Positions 25,241 through 34,950 of a DNA stretch of 64,000 nucleotides are shown here, one piece after another. The stretch is from NCBI GenBank assembly GCA_000328365.1, contig KB312450.1, forward strand, positions 292,897 through 356,896, in the 5' to 3' direction. Both the position numbers and the translations under genes were made by a program. Source of the DNA: Capitella teleta. Its lineage: Eukaryota > Annelida > Polychaeta > Capitellidae. Within the stretch, counting starts at the first letter, position 1. Every line of letters begins with the position of its first letter. The notes under the pieces were generated by a model. The model was not told the origin of the DNA, did no database searches, and was given only the letters and a program-made list of their open reading frames with translations.

Positions 25241-26767
25241 TATCTGGGGAGGAGAGGAGGAATTTATGAAAAAGAAAAAATGATCAACGATCAAAAATGA
25301 AAGAAGCATCACAGGCCCACAAGGTAGATGCAGGTTTGTTATCTGTATATCATGTGAACCTGTTTTGTAGAACAAATTCAATGTTACCAAATGTTAAAGA
25401 CACTAGCCCAGATTACGTGATATTACACAGCTTGGAATATGGCTGCTGAATATACTGTTGAATGTCGAGAATGTTGTCCTGGCATACATCACCTACTCTA
25501 TAGAAAAACTCTCCACATGAGAGCACTATGAGTGCGTGCAATGAACATGTCTCAAGAGAGCAAATTGTGAATGTGAAGGAAGCACCCTGGGAAGCAGTGG
25601 CAGAGAACAAATCTGTGTTACAAGCTGAAAGGGATCAGAGTTGGCGATCTCCGATATGATAGAGGCGATAGACTTTCTTAGCAAGAAAGGAAAGATGCCC
25701 CACTTCATTGTGGTTGAGCTGTCTGCCAACTCGCATGTCCGTCGTTATTCTCCTCGTGCAAGCAGCTGACATTTTGACCAGCCGCATCAGTAATACCCCT
25801 ATTACTGATGCATCATCATTTTTTAATTTGAATTCTCTTGACGTGCCTAGTAGAAGTACAATAGAAAGATTGGGTGTGGAGTTGGGCACCTTCAGTGATG
25901 TCCAGGCAAGAGATTTCCTCTATAATCATTAATGAGACTTGGTTTCGAGGCAACCACAATAATCCATACCAATTCCATACATGTGACCTCTCCTGATGTG
26001 TGCATCGTACCCAGTTTTGAGCAGTTGCCAACAGTTTGAATATCATTTCTACTCTACAACACATAGCAAAAATATATTGTCCATATAAAAAAAAAAAAAA
26101 AGATAAATTACCTATTCCATTATAATAAAGCATTTGAAAAAAATGAATGCACTATGTCAGAGAGAGCCAAGATTAACGTGTTGTGGTTGGTCAACAGCTC
26201 TCTTGGCAAAGAGTTGGTGGCGGTCAGTTGTCATGTCCATCTACTGGACTCCATGGCCAGTGTCACAGGTCTACCTTGAGGAAGGCAGGAGTCCAGAGAG
26301 GACTGAAGGCATCCCTTTTTGGATCTGGCTGTGGTGCAGAAAGCATCACCGTTGCTTTCAACAAGATGCGCTTTAAAGATTGCAAGGGTGATGCGTCCGG
26401 CTTCAAGATCATCCTTGTGGAGAAGGTCTTGATTTAATCAAGAGGTACAGGGGAATCGCAAGGAGAATCGCTTGTACATACTGTGTTAATTAATGATATT
26501 ATACATTGAATATTGTTGAATTTGAAAAATGTTTGTTTGGTGAGGTTACTGATCATTCTGACATGCCTCTTTAGTGGTCAAACATGGAAAATCCTGAGCT
26601 GCACTGCAGCTGAACGGAGAGTGAATGTTGGAGATGGTTACTTTTGTATCAAAGGAAGTGCAAGCCTTGTACAGACAGTACCCAGAGATGGGCTTTAGCG
26701 CTCACAGCGTGTGCAAGGCACTGGGGACATTACACTGCAGGTGCATGCTCCCGTGTAGCTGACATAC

Positions 26768-26907
26768 TACAGCGAGCCCAATGGGTCTCGCTGTACGGTA
26801 AACGCATTAAACTCCAGTTCGCGAACCACGATTTCTAGAATTCCACGCTTGTAATTATATTTATGAAGGCACCAGCGTCTGCAGAGCTATACCAGGTAGA
26901 CGCTGGT
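26768..26907. repeat. Two hairpins at the left end of the hairpin-rich tract
   Basis: Arms TACAGCGAG (26768-26776) and CTCGCTGTA (26787-26795) form the first hairpin. Arms ACCAGCGTCT (26871-26880) and AGACGCTGGT (26898-26907) form the second. Both are perfect. The first is preceded by CATACTAC, a word repeated at the other hairpins about 1 kb away. Confidence 0.6.
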
Positions 26908-27315
26908 ACTAAATTTTGTTCGAAACCAGTACCATAAACCTACTTAAAATGGATCCGCAACGAAAAAAAGTAACTTTACAGGTTTCTCTCCGCTTTCCGA
27001 TTGTTGTGTCACATGACCTGCTCTCCACGTGTTATAAATAAACCAGAGCACTGCGCCTGCGTAGTGCGAAGTAAACATACATGCATGCGCGTACAATTTT
27101 CCCGCGCTAAGCAGTTCAACATGCGGCCTATCTTCCCTTGCAGTTGCGCACGTAATTTATACCGAGTCTTCACAAAGGAATACGTATTAATTATTAATAC
27201 GCAATATTTTGTGCATCACCAATCAGTATATGAACAAATTTATTCATTTTCATTCGAAAGTCGTGAGAGAAGTTTGAGCGGGAAAGTGAAGCATGTGCGC
27301 TTGTTTACAATGCAG

Positions 27316-27338
27316 TGCGCATGCGCTGAGTGACGTCA
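27316..27338. promoter_or_regulatory. NRF1 palindrome followed by a CRE
   Basis: TGCGCATGCGC at 27316-27326 is the perfect NRF1 core palindrome. TGACGTCA at 27331-27338 is a perfect CREB/ATF site five bases later. Both are symmetric, so they could drive either divergent gene. Confidence 0.5.
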
Positions 27339-27578
27339 CTCGCAAAATAACGTTTGTTTACTTCTTCATGAAGTGATATTTTGTTGCGGGTTTTAATTAA
27401 TGTAAGTTTGACATGATGGTACTGGCTCATATTGTTTTTTCTTGGAGCATAAATATACCAGCTAACGTCTGGAGGGCTTAAACACAAGGATTTGTCGGAT
27501 AATATGTCTATATTTATCATACAATCGGCTGAGTGTGGAGCCTCGCTGCCAGTATACGCAAAAAGAAGCGGTTTACCG

Positions 27579-27606
27579 TCGGGCGAGGTATACAGACCTC
27601 GCCCGA
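27579..27606. repeat. Perfect 11-bp-arm hairpin
   Basis: TCGGGCGAGGT and ACCTCGCCCGA flank a 6-base loop. It belongs to the same cluster of inverted repeats between the divergent genes. Confidence 0.65.
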
Positions 27607-27722
27607 GAATCTGTGCTAGCTCCCGTGTGTCACTGTTTGGGCATAAATATCCGTGTCTGTCGGATATTACTAATATTACTAGTATATGCACATTTAGGAA
27701 GATGAATATGCCTTTATAGTCG

Positions 27723-27795
27723 ATCATACTACGATCTAGGTAGTATGATAGTCTCGTTGTTACCTGTAGTATGATACTACAGGTAACAACGAGAC
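27723..27795. repeat. Adjacent hairpins, one a perfect 45-bp palindrome
   Basis: ATCATACTAC (27723-27732) pairs with GTAGTATGAT (27740-27749) across 7 bases. One base later 27751-27795 is a perfect palindrome: 22-base arms starting GTCTCGTTGTTACCTG around a single central G at 27773. Perfect arms that long suggest recent origin or conservation. They would extrude as a cruciform or fold tightly in RNA. Origin unknown; a transposon end is possible. Confidence 0.8.
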
Positions 27796-28188
27796 GCCAT
27801 GGGATGATGGGTCTGTACTCTGTTACTCTGTAGACCTTGCCTATACTAGTCCTCTGTTCCTGGGCAGTGGGCTGTGGCACTTGGAGTTGGACTAGTTGAC
27901 ATACTACATTGAGACCGAAGACCTCGCACGATTTATCTGTGCCAGACTAGAGTTGGAGTGAAGTTGGACGTTTAAAACAAAAACTGAAAATGTCAATGTG
28001 ACAAAACAAGGTTGATAGAGTTAGATTAGAGAACAAGCAACCCAAACTAAATCCGCCATCTAAGTTATACAATTAAAGCCAAATGTAACGAAAATTCCAA
28101 ATCCTTGAATCAGACTCACCAAATTAAGGAAATGGAGGAAATATCTGCTCCCAATTTGTATTCCTCGCTTTTCGAAAGTCGCCGCCGC

Positions 28189-28213
28189 CCGGAAGTGGTC
28201 ATCACCGGAAGTG
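28189..28213 (+). promoter_or_regulatory. Tandem ETS/GABP sites
   Basis: CCGGAAGTG occurs at 28189-28197 and again at 28205-28213, sixteen bases apart in the same orientation. Paired GABP sites are typical of TATA-less promoters. The position, 480 bases before the start codon and upstream of the acceptor, suits the transcription start of the plus-strand gene. Confidence 0.5.
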
Positions 28214-28693
28214 AAAGGAGGTCAAGGCCGTTTTCTCTCTCTTAGCTTTTTCTTCCTTTTCGGAATTTTCATCTGGAATGCCATCCGAGATCCTAATATC
28301 CTTCAACTGAGGAGATTTCCAACTCTGAAAAATTGTGTTTCATCAATTTGAAGGAATTTTGGCCTCCTTTTCAGGGGGAATTCGACGGGTTCAGGAAGTG
28401 AGCGATAATCTGGTTGGTTTCCATTTAGAAACCCCATTAAACAATTTATTCGGGTACTTGGCCATTTTGTTTTAGTCGCAACTTCTTTTCCTTTTTTGGG
28501 GTTTCTTCAGGGACTCCGTTCTGATAGTGATATATGAGTGAATTTTCTAATATTCACAGTCTTGTTTGTTAATCTTGAGAGAAAATGAGTGATGACTGAG
28601 ACGCTTACTCACTAACTCAGTGAAGTTAGAGTGAGGCGTTTCCTTTTCTCAGTTTCTGCATTCCTTCTCACGTCCATCTCTTTTCAGACAAAG

Positions 28694-31170
28694 ATGATAC
28701 CGAGGGAAGACCAAGAGAGATTGCGCTCACTCATGGTGGAGACCATCACTCTGCTGTGTAAAAGCGGAATAAATTACAAGAACGAATTCAGCATTGACGG
28801 CCTGATCGGGATTACTGTGGATAGCGATGAAGTTTTCCTTGTCAGCCTCAAGGAAACCATCAAATCTACGCTCAACTCAGATGAGAGTACCAGTGTGGAC
28901 AGCGGTTACACCAAGTCATCTCACCGCAAACGCAAGTTTGATCGTCCTCTGTTTGATGGGCCGGATTCCGATGACTGCACCATGTCGATTGAATCTCACC
29001 CTGACAGCTACGAGGACAGTGACTCCTCCATGAGCCTCTATAAGAATTCTTCTGTATTGCTGAGCAAGCGACCCACGTTAACCGCGGGCGTTGCCCCTTT
29101 GGACCACTGCTTGGCGGGTCACAGCCCTTCGCCCATATCTGCTCACGCGTCGTGTGGGAACGTAGTTGTCATCAAGGAAGAATCGCTCTCAGACGAGGAA
29201 TATTTCGCAGCACAGGACTTGAATATTGGTCATGATGTTACGATATCATCTGACCAGTTGAATGACTCATTGATTAAGGATGAACCAATGAGCATTGAGA
29301 AGTTGACCACTGTGGAGGTCAAGCAAGAAGAAACCAGCGTCACTCCTAAAAAGACTGGCTCTGCTCAGGTAATGACCGCTGCTTGTGTCATTTTTAGATA
29401 ATAATTTCAGTTCTATATTAAGTACAGGATAATTTTATTGTGTCACGCCTCCTTCATATACTGTCAGACCCCGTTAATCCGCCGTCATGTAATCCGCCCT
29501 TTTTGTAATACGCCCTAAAATCGGAGCACTTGTCATATCAACCCGGACCCCTAATCATGCAATTGGGGGAAGGGTCCCGCCATCGCTCTAAAAAGGGCGC
29601 TTTGAATTTTGATCAACTTACTTGTGACGGGATCCGATCTCGGACCGTACACCTCAAAGCAGCACCGGTTTATCCGATTGCTCCAGCGCGGAATTCGATA
29701 AAGGTGTTGAGTTATGTGTGCATTATAAGCACGGTGAATGCTAGGTCATTATAATATTATAATGTGACCTCGTGACCTGATAAGATGTGTGGTATCGGAG
29801 AAGCACGTGGCTTTGTTGTGTCACGTGACAACCGTTTAACTTGGCTTATGTTGAATGTATTCTTCCGCGTTCGTGGGTCCGGGTTAATATGACAAGTGTA
29901 CCCTAAAATCTTAGGGACAAATCGTTTGTAATGTTAATTGTGTCATGTAATTCGCCCTCTTTGTTAATCCGCCTCCGGCCATGATTCTCAGGAACAAATC
30001 TACACTGTACCCTTATAAATTACATATCTAATCCACCCTTTTGAAATATCGTAGTGTAAACAAACATAAGACAAGACTCGCCGTGTCGATTCCTTTATGT
30101 CTGCATGGCTGGCTTACTTTAAATTTAATTGGTTGCTCAGTTAAGCGATGTTCAGGAGCAGAATGAACGACGAGAGTTGTGAGTGGAGATCATGGGATCG
30201 AGTGGAGAAGCGAGTGGAATTGAAATTCGGGAGACTCGGAGCTGATCCACATGCATACAATGAGAGCCCACAACGACCATCTTTCAGTTATTATCTCTAC
30301 TTTCTCCCTTGCCCACTTCATTTGATCGTTTCTTTTTCTACGACCTGCTTGTAACCTAATGGTACATGCTTAGTGTATGGTACATGGGCATACAAGTATT
30401 TGTATGGCATCTAATTTTCACCAATATGTGGTCTGACGTGTATTTCGTCTGTTTGTTTGGGAACGCAGGAGGGCGGATTAACAGCATCAGACTGTAATAA
30501 CAACCAGTATCATTGGAACTTGCTTTATTAGATTAGACTCAGGTGTTTGGCCTATAAATAGTGCTGATAATTTTAGTATATATTAAAATATATTTATTCA
30601 TACTTGTTAGAAATTGAACTCAAGTTGACCTCATTTTGAAACCACTTTCTGTTCCTTTCACAGAAGTCCCAGCGGAAAAATTCCTCCAAATCATCAATCG
30701 CTAATCAGTTGTCGGAATCAGGCTCCAACCCCTCAGAATTTTTTTCAATGTTTGCTGCTCAGTACGCTGACTTGGACAGTAATCACCATGACGACATCGC
30801 TCGTTTGATCCTCTTTTATCCTGGTCCTTACGTTCCCGTACGAAACGTGAGACGCAAATACCCGAGATACTCGACAGATTTCTACGTCAGCGCTATGATC
30901 CATATGACCGTTCAGCGTGACACTCAGACGTACATCGGAGAACTGCGTTTCCTTCCCAGCCGAGTGAAAGTGTTCTACAAGTGTCCCCCTCAGCTGGTGC
31001 AGATGGCCGCATTACAGAAGTATGGCTTCACGCTCGAGAGTTACACAGAGACTTTTCATAAATCTGGCGGAGCAAGTAAAGAGGAGGAGAGTCCGGCGTA
31101 CCACAGAGCAATCATGGAATATTCGCCGTATGAAGAAGTCTTACAGAAAGAGGCTGCCACTACAACTTGA
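28694..31170 (+). CDS. Uncharacterised protein sharing an N-terminal module with the zinc-finger gene
   Basis: Two coding exons: 28694-29368 and 30664-31170, phase 0, 393 residues. The ATG lies six bases after an acceptor (TCTTTTCAG), as in the divergent neighbour. Residues 1-60 match that neighbour: RLRSLMVETITLLC, then FSIDGLIGITVDSDEVFLVS, with about half the residues identical. The middle is rich in Ser, Asp and Glu with a basic patch SHRKRKF. It carries two sumoylation-like motifs (VIKEE, LIKDE) and a VEVKQEE stretch. The second exon encodes a folded-looking region (YVSAMIHMTVQRDTQTYIGE, RVKVFYKCPPQLVQMAALQ) with no zinc finger; I recognise no family for it. The order suggests a regulator that kept the shared module but has a different effector end. 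The intron carries a nested pair of MITEs. Confidence 0.85.
29461..30494. mobile_element. pogo/Tigger-type MITE in an intron
   Basis: The left end CTGTCAGACCCCGTTAATCC and the right end, read on the other strand, CAGTCTGATGCTGTTAATCC agree at 18 of 23 bases including the shared CGCC. Both ends are flanked by TA (29459-29460 and 30495-30496), the Tc1/mariner duplication. Inside, variants of TAATCCGCC recur several times near the left end and again at about 29945-29970. The element is 1034 bp including the nested insert, with no transposase, so it is non-autonomous. Confidence 0.75.
29523..29900. mobile_element. Nested element with 10-bp target duplication
   Basis: The ends are inverted repeats: CACTTGTCATATCAACCC on the left, and CACTTGTCATATTAACCC when the right end is read on the other strand (23 of 24 over the full stretch with CGGACC). 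The perfect direct repeat CCCTAAAATC flanks the insert at 29513-29522 and 29901-29910. A duplication of 9-11 bp points to a Mutator-like element. At 378 bp it is non-autonomous. It lies inside the TA-flanked MITE and so is the younger insertion. Confidence 0.7.
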
Positions 31171-33700
31171 TTCCCGTCTTTTTCGTTATTTCCTGAAACG
31201 TTTTTTTTCTTCTTTGAGATCGGTAGAGCAGCAGCGTTCCTGTGGAGTTCTGCGTCTGAATGGCAGGTTGTACCTCTAGGTCTTCTGATTTATAGAGGCA
31301 GTAAATTTGCTGTATAATTTAGATAGGAATTGAAAGGTTTTTTGTTGTCTTATTGTGCATTAACTGACTTATCTCATAGAATTATAAAATGTCGTTTAGA
31401 AATAAAACCCCGAGAGTAAAAGAGCCCTGAATACCGTAATGAATTGAACAGAATTTGTTGTATAACCGTGTATATTTATTATATAATTGTGACCAGTAGT
31501 ATAAATAGCATTGTTGTGTACATAGAATACACTTCTCTTTTCTATGATTCATTAATTTGTCTCATGAACAAACTTCTCCTAGTCATAATTATAATTATAA
31601 TACCTCTTTTTTTCCGTTAATTTTCTTGGCATTTTCTTAAAAATTTTTCTCGCATACAGGATGTTTTTTTTGTGTGTTTTTTTTTTTTTATAATTGCAGC
31701 ACGTTATAATATAATCGATCATGCATGTCGTCTAATTATGTGACATTTAGTTATCATCTGAAGACTTTGATCGGTGAACGCTTTCGATCAAATCGCGTGG
31801 AGGGGTTACAACGGTATTTCTTTGCATTGCAACTAGAATTGCCGTCTCGATGTATCTATGTCTTGCCAGTGCTCATTGTATTGCCCTCTAAGAAACGAAT
31901 GGACAGAATCTCTTCCCCTTCCCCCTCCCCTTCACATGTCCCCTCTCTCCTGCTGCTATGTGCAATATAATTAGTCTTATCTAAATATGACAGCAAATTT
32001 TGTCATTTTCTTCCTGTGTGTGCTTCTCTGTTTGTGTTTGTGTATTTTCAGCTTTTTATTTATTTCTATATTACTCTGTTATTATTTTTCTACTATGAAA
32101 TCATAATTTGTATTTTTTGATCCGTTACACTGTTACTGTGTTATTAAAATTAATCTCTTTAAGAGTTATTGAATTATTATTTTTTTTCGAAATTTTGTTA
32201 ATTATTTATTTTATCTCTTTCTGTTTCAAAGATTAAAACAACATCTGATCATAATTAAGTACATGTATGGGTCCCTAATTTTTAGATAATGAGTTCTCTT
32301 TTTTTTTTTTTTTTTTTTTTCTCTTCAAACATCTAAATGTGCTTTATTTATTATGTAATGTTGTTTTATAGATGCAGCCGATGATTTGCTATCTGACATT
32401 TCATCGTTTATTCCTTCTACAGGGTGTATCTTTCCTTCACGTGTAGATTTAATTTCACAATTCCCTGTATTTTTATATCATGTAGTGTGCAATACAATTG
32501 CTAGTCCTCTCCCTCCTTTTCAGTTGTTCAGGATTCACAGTGCTTAGAGAATCGTTAATTATTAATGTATAAAAACTTATTATAAAAACTCTTTTTTTTT
32601 TTTTTTTTGAGGAGAAGAAAAAAATTATAAATTAAACCTTGAGTTTTTATTCTAATTGTTTTCCACTGTTTCTGTTATGTATTTAGGAATATTTTCGGTC
32701 TTTGAAGGAAGAGTGTGTTTGTGCTCCCGGGCTGAATACTCGCAAGAATTTGTGTGTTGTAGTTGTTCAATTTATATGTACTCTGCATGATCATAAAAAT
32801 GGGAAAATTCATGGAAAAAAAAAAGTGTGGTGTCATATTTCGGTGTTTGTTTTTTTTCTAGATGTGTTGATAATACTTGGTCTTCTGTCTCTTTAGGTGA
32901 AATCAATAAACGCTGTGTTTGGAATTTAAAGTTTCTCTTATTTTTTCTATTCTGGTTTTGGCTTACTGTCATACACAATACCATCTTATGCAATCATTAT
33001 GCTAAAGCTATAATGATAGATTTTATATTATATGTCTAATTCATCTGTTGGTTATGCCTTCTGTCTTTTATCGGCACAATGTGACTGATTGATTAAATAC
33101 AGCCAGTGCTAGTCAAAATCCTTTATTGCACCAGTTGAATAGACTGTCTCGCTGCACACGTGTTTAGTAATTTGTGTTATAGTAACCTATTAGGTGCTGT
33201 ATGCCAGTGAAATGTTACTTTCAGACAGTAGACACACAAAAACCCATGATCGGAATACGCATTATATACGTGAACGCGTACGTGCATACTGAAAATGCAT
33301 TTTACAAAAACAAGAGGGGAGCGATAATTTATCGTATAAACCATTTGCTTTGCATTGAATTGAATCCTTCGAAATGGTTAGCTTTCACTCAGCTGAATTG
33401 CTTTTATGGCATTTATAAGCTATTTCTTCAGCTTATGATGAATTACTAGGTTTCCATTGTTTTTCAAACAAGTGATTTTATAAATGTTTATAAAATAACG
33501 TATGCTCCCACCTGTTTACATTTCATCAAAACATTGGACAATTTGGAGGAAATCTTGTTGTCAAACAACGAAATACGTCACGCATCAATTGATGTCAGCA
33601 GTTAAATGTAAACAAATTAGAAAGAGTAAACATCGAAGATTATCTGGATCGGTTAAAGTTGTAGTTTTATTACTTATTACTATAAAGAAAGCAGTTCATA
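31171..33700. other. 3' UTR and intergenic sequence
   Basis: Long T-rich and A-rich stretches. AATAAA at about 32904 suits the end of the plus-strand transcript if its 3' UTR is long. No coding exon is supported. Confidence 0.4.
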
Positions 33701-33708
33701 TTCTAGGC

Positions 33709-33822
33709 TCTTCTCGAGTCTCCGCTTCCATATTCTTGGCCAACTGCCAAGTCTCCTCAAACTCCTGGATTCTGGTGAGACTCAGTGCTGAGCGTAATCT
33801 GTTGGGCAATTACCTTGTTTCT
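33709..33822 (-). CDS. Possible minus-strand terminal exon of an unknown gene
   Basis: On the minus strand a very strong pyrimidine tract ending in AG lies near 33822. After it a frame reads LRSALSLTRIQEFEETWQLA and KNMEAETREEPRI, then stops at about 33709. AATAAA follows about 40 bases later on the same strand. These three signals together resemble the last exon of a gene. The frame has a stop just after that AG, so the true acceptor would have to be a slightly later AG (CAACAG). I found no upstream exon and do not recognise the sequence. Confidence 0.25.
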
Positions 33823-33829
33823 GAAAAAA

Positions 33830-34513
33830 TAAAAATAAAATAATAAATAATAATAAATAAATAAAGTGTGACTCAACTTCTTGTATTTCAATAATCGTCA
33901 AATGACATCTCACATTTGGAATTGGGATATGTCATATATGATCAGGCAGCATGCTTAGGTGCTAATTCATTATAATATACTACATAAACTGTATCTATAT
34001 AAAGGCCTAATTCAGGTAATTGCCATGCACTTGATGCATGGACCACATCCAATGATTATTTGTCACATGCCACTTTAACCATATGGGAGAATAGGGAGAG
34101 TGGACGTGTAGCGAGAGGCTCTCAGCCTCAATCCTGACTGCAATTAGGTTTAACTGACACAATACAGTATTCACAATTTTGCACATGCATGAAAGATCTG
34201 ATTAGGTTTAAAGTATTGTATGTAGTACGAGAAAGATTATTTAACCAGCCATAATTAATTCCTAGTATTTTGATACATGTATAAATACAATTGTAGATAT
34301 CATGGCTTGCTTTCTTCTGCCAATTTTGTCCAGAGTTTTCACACTAATCAAGTTTGAATTGTGTCTTGGAAATATTTTATGTACCAGAATTCTGGTTGTA
34401 GCTAGATGATAGATAGAGCTACCTGAACTTCAATATACTCACATAGAATAAACTTTCAGGGGATAAACCTGTACTTGTAACAAGTGACAATTCTTAGATG
34501 ACTCATATTTACT
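33830..34513. other. Intergenic AT-rich sequence
   Basis: No exon, RNA gene or repeat recognised beyond A/T-rich simple sequence at 33825-33865. Confidence 0.35.
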
Positions 34514-34850
34514 AGAGGCGTTGAGTAGCTCAATAGGTTTGATCAGCTCCAATCCTATGCCAAATGTGGAGGTCGAGGTCCTGAGTTAGCAATCCGATTG
34601 GGCCACCGGCGTTATATGATCGTGAATTATAATTGTAATTTGTTGCAAATATAATTTTTCTGTGACTCTGCATTGCTGCCCAACTGTTTCACAAGGATGT
34701 GTACTACTGTCTATGGTGGCATTTAGGATAAAGAACCCTTGGGATTTGTCTCTACGAGTAGGGGGAAATCCCTGGTTCTGGGTTTCCATTTCACCAGAAC
34801 GGGATGGGTGGAGCCATAAAATCCAATCAGGGATCATGCCTCATGACTCA
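34514..34850 (+). repeat. tRNA-derived SINE, copy 1
   Basis: It begins AGAGGCGTTGAGTAGCTCAA, an A-box-like head. A degraded B-box region follows near 34580, then the body CGTGAATTATAATTGTAATT and the tail GGGTGGAGCC. The same order recurs at 41.4 kb and, inverted, at 44.6-45.0 kb. Confidence 0.7.
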
Positions 34851-34950
34851 AATGTACTAAACAAATTTTCTTTCCCAGACATCTTACCACTTCAAGAACG
34901 TGGAGATCATCTGGATCCGAATAAATTACAGATCAGAGTGAACTGTTGCC

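Larger units (their letters stand above)
25241..28693. other. Shared upstream region of two divergent genes
   Basis: The 3.45 kb between the two start codons holds no convincing exon. It must carry both 5' UTR exons, since each ATG sits just after an acceptor. It contains a hairpin-rich tract (26768-27795), NRF1 and CRE sites near 27320 and an ETS pair near 28190. The minus-strand open frame of 191 codons at 27305-27880 runs through the hairpins and looks fortuitous. Confidence 0.45.

Noticed and set aside
27305-27880. Minus-strand open frame of 191 codons
   Set aside because: It runs through the perfect palindromes, has no recognisable family or domain, and ends in the NRF1 site. Long frames through inverted repeats are often fortuitous.
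33502-33843. Plus-strand frame of 113 codons
   Set aside because: It is antisense to the better-supported minus-strand terminal exon candidate and ends in low-complexity A/T sequence.
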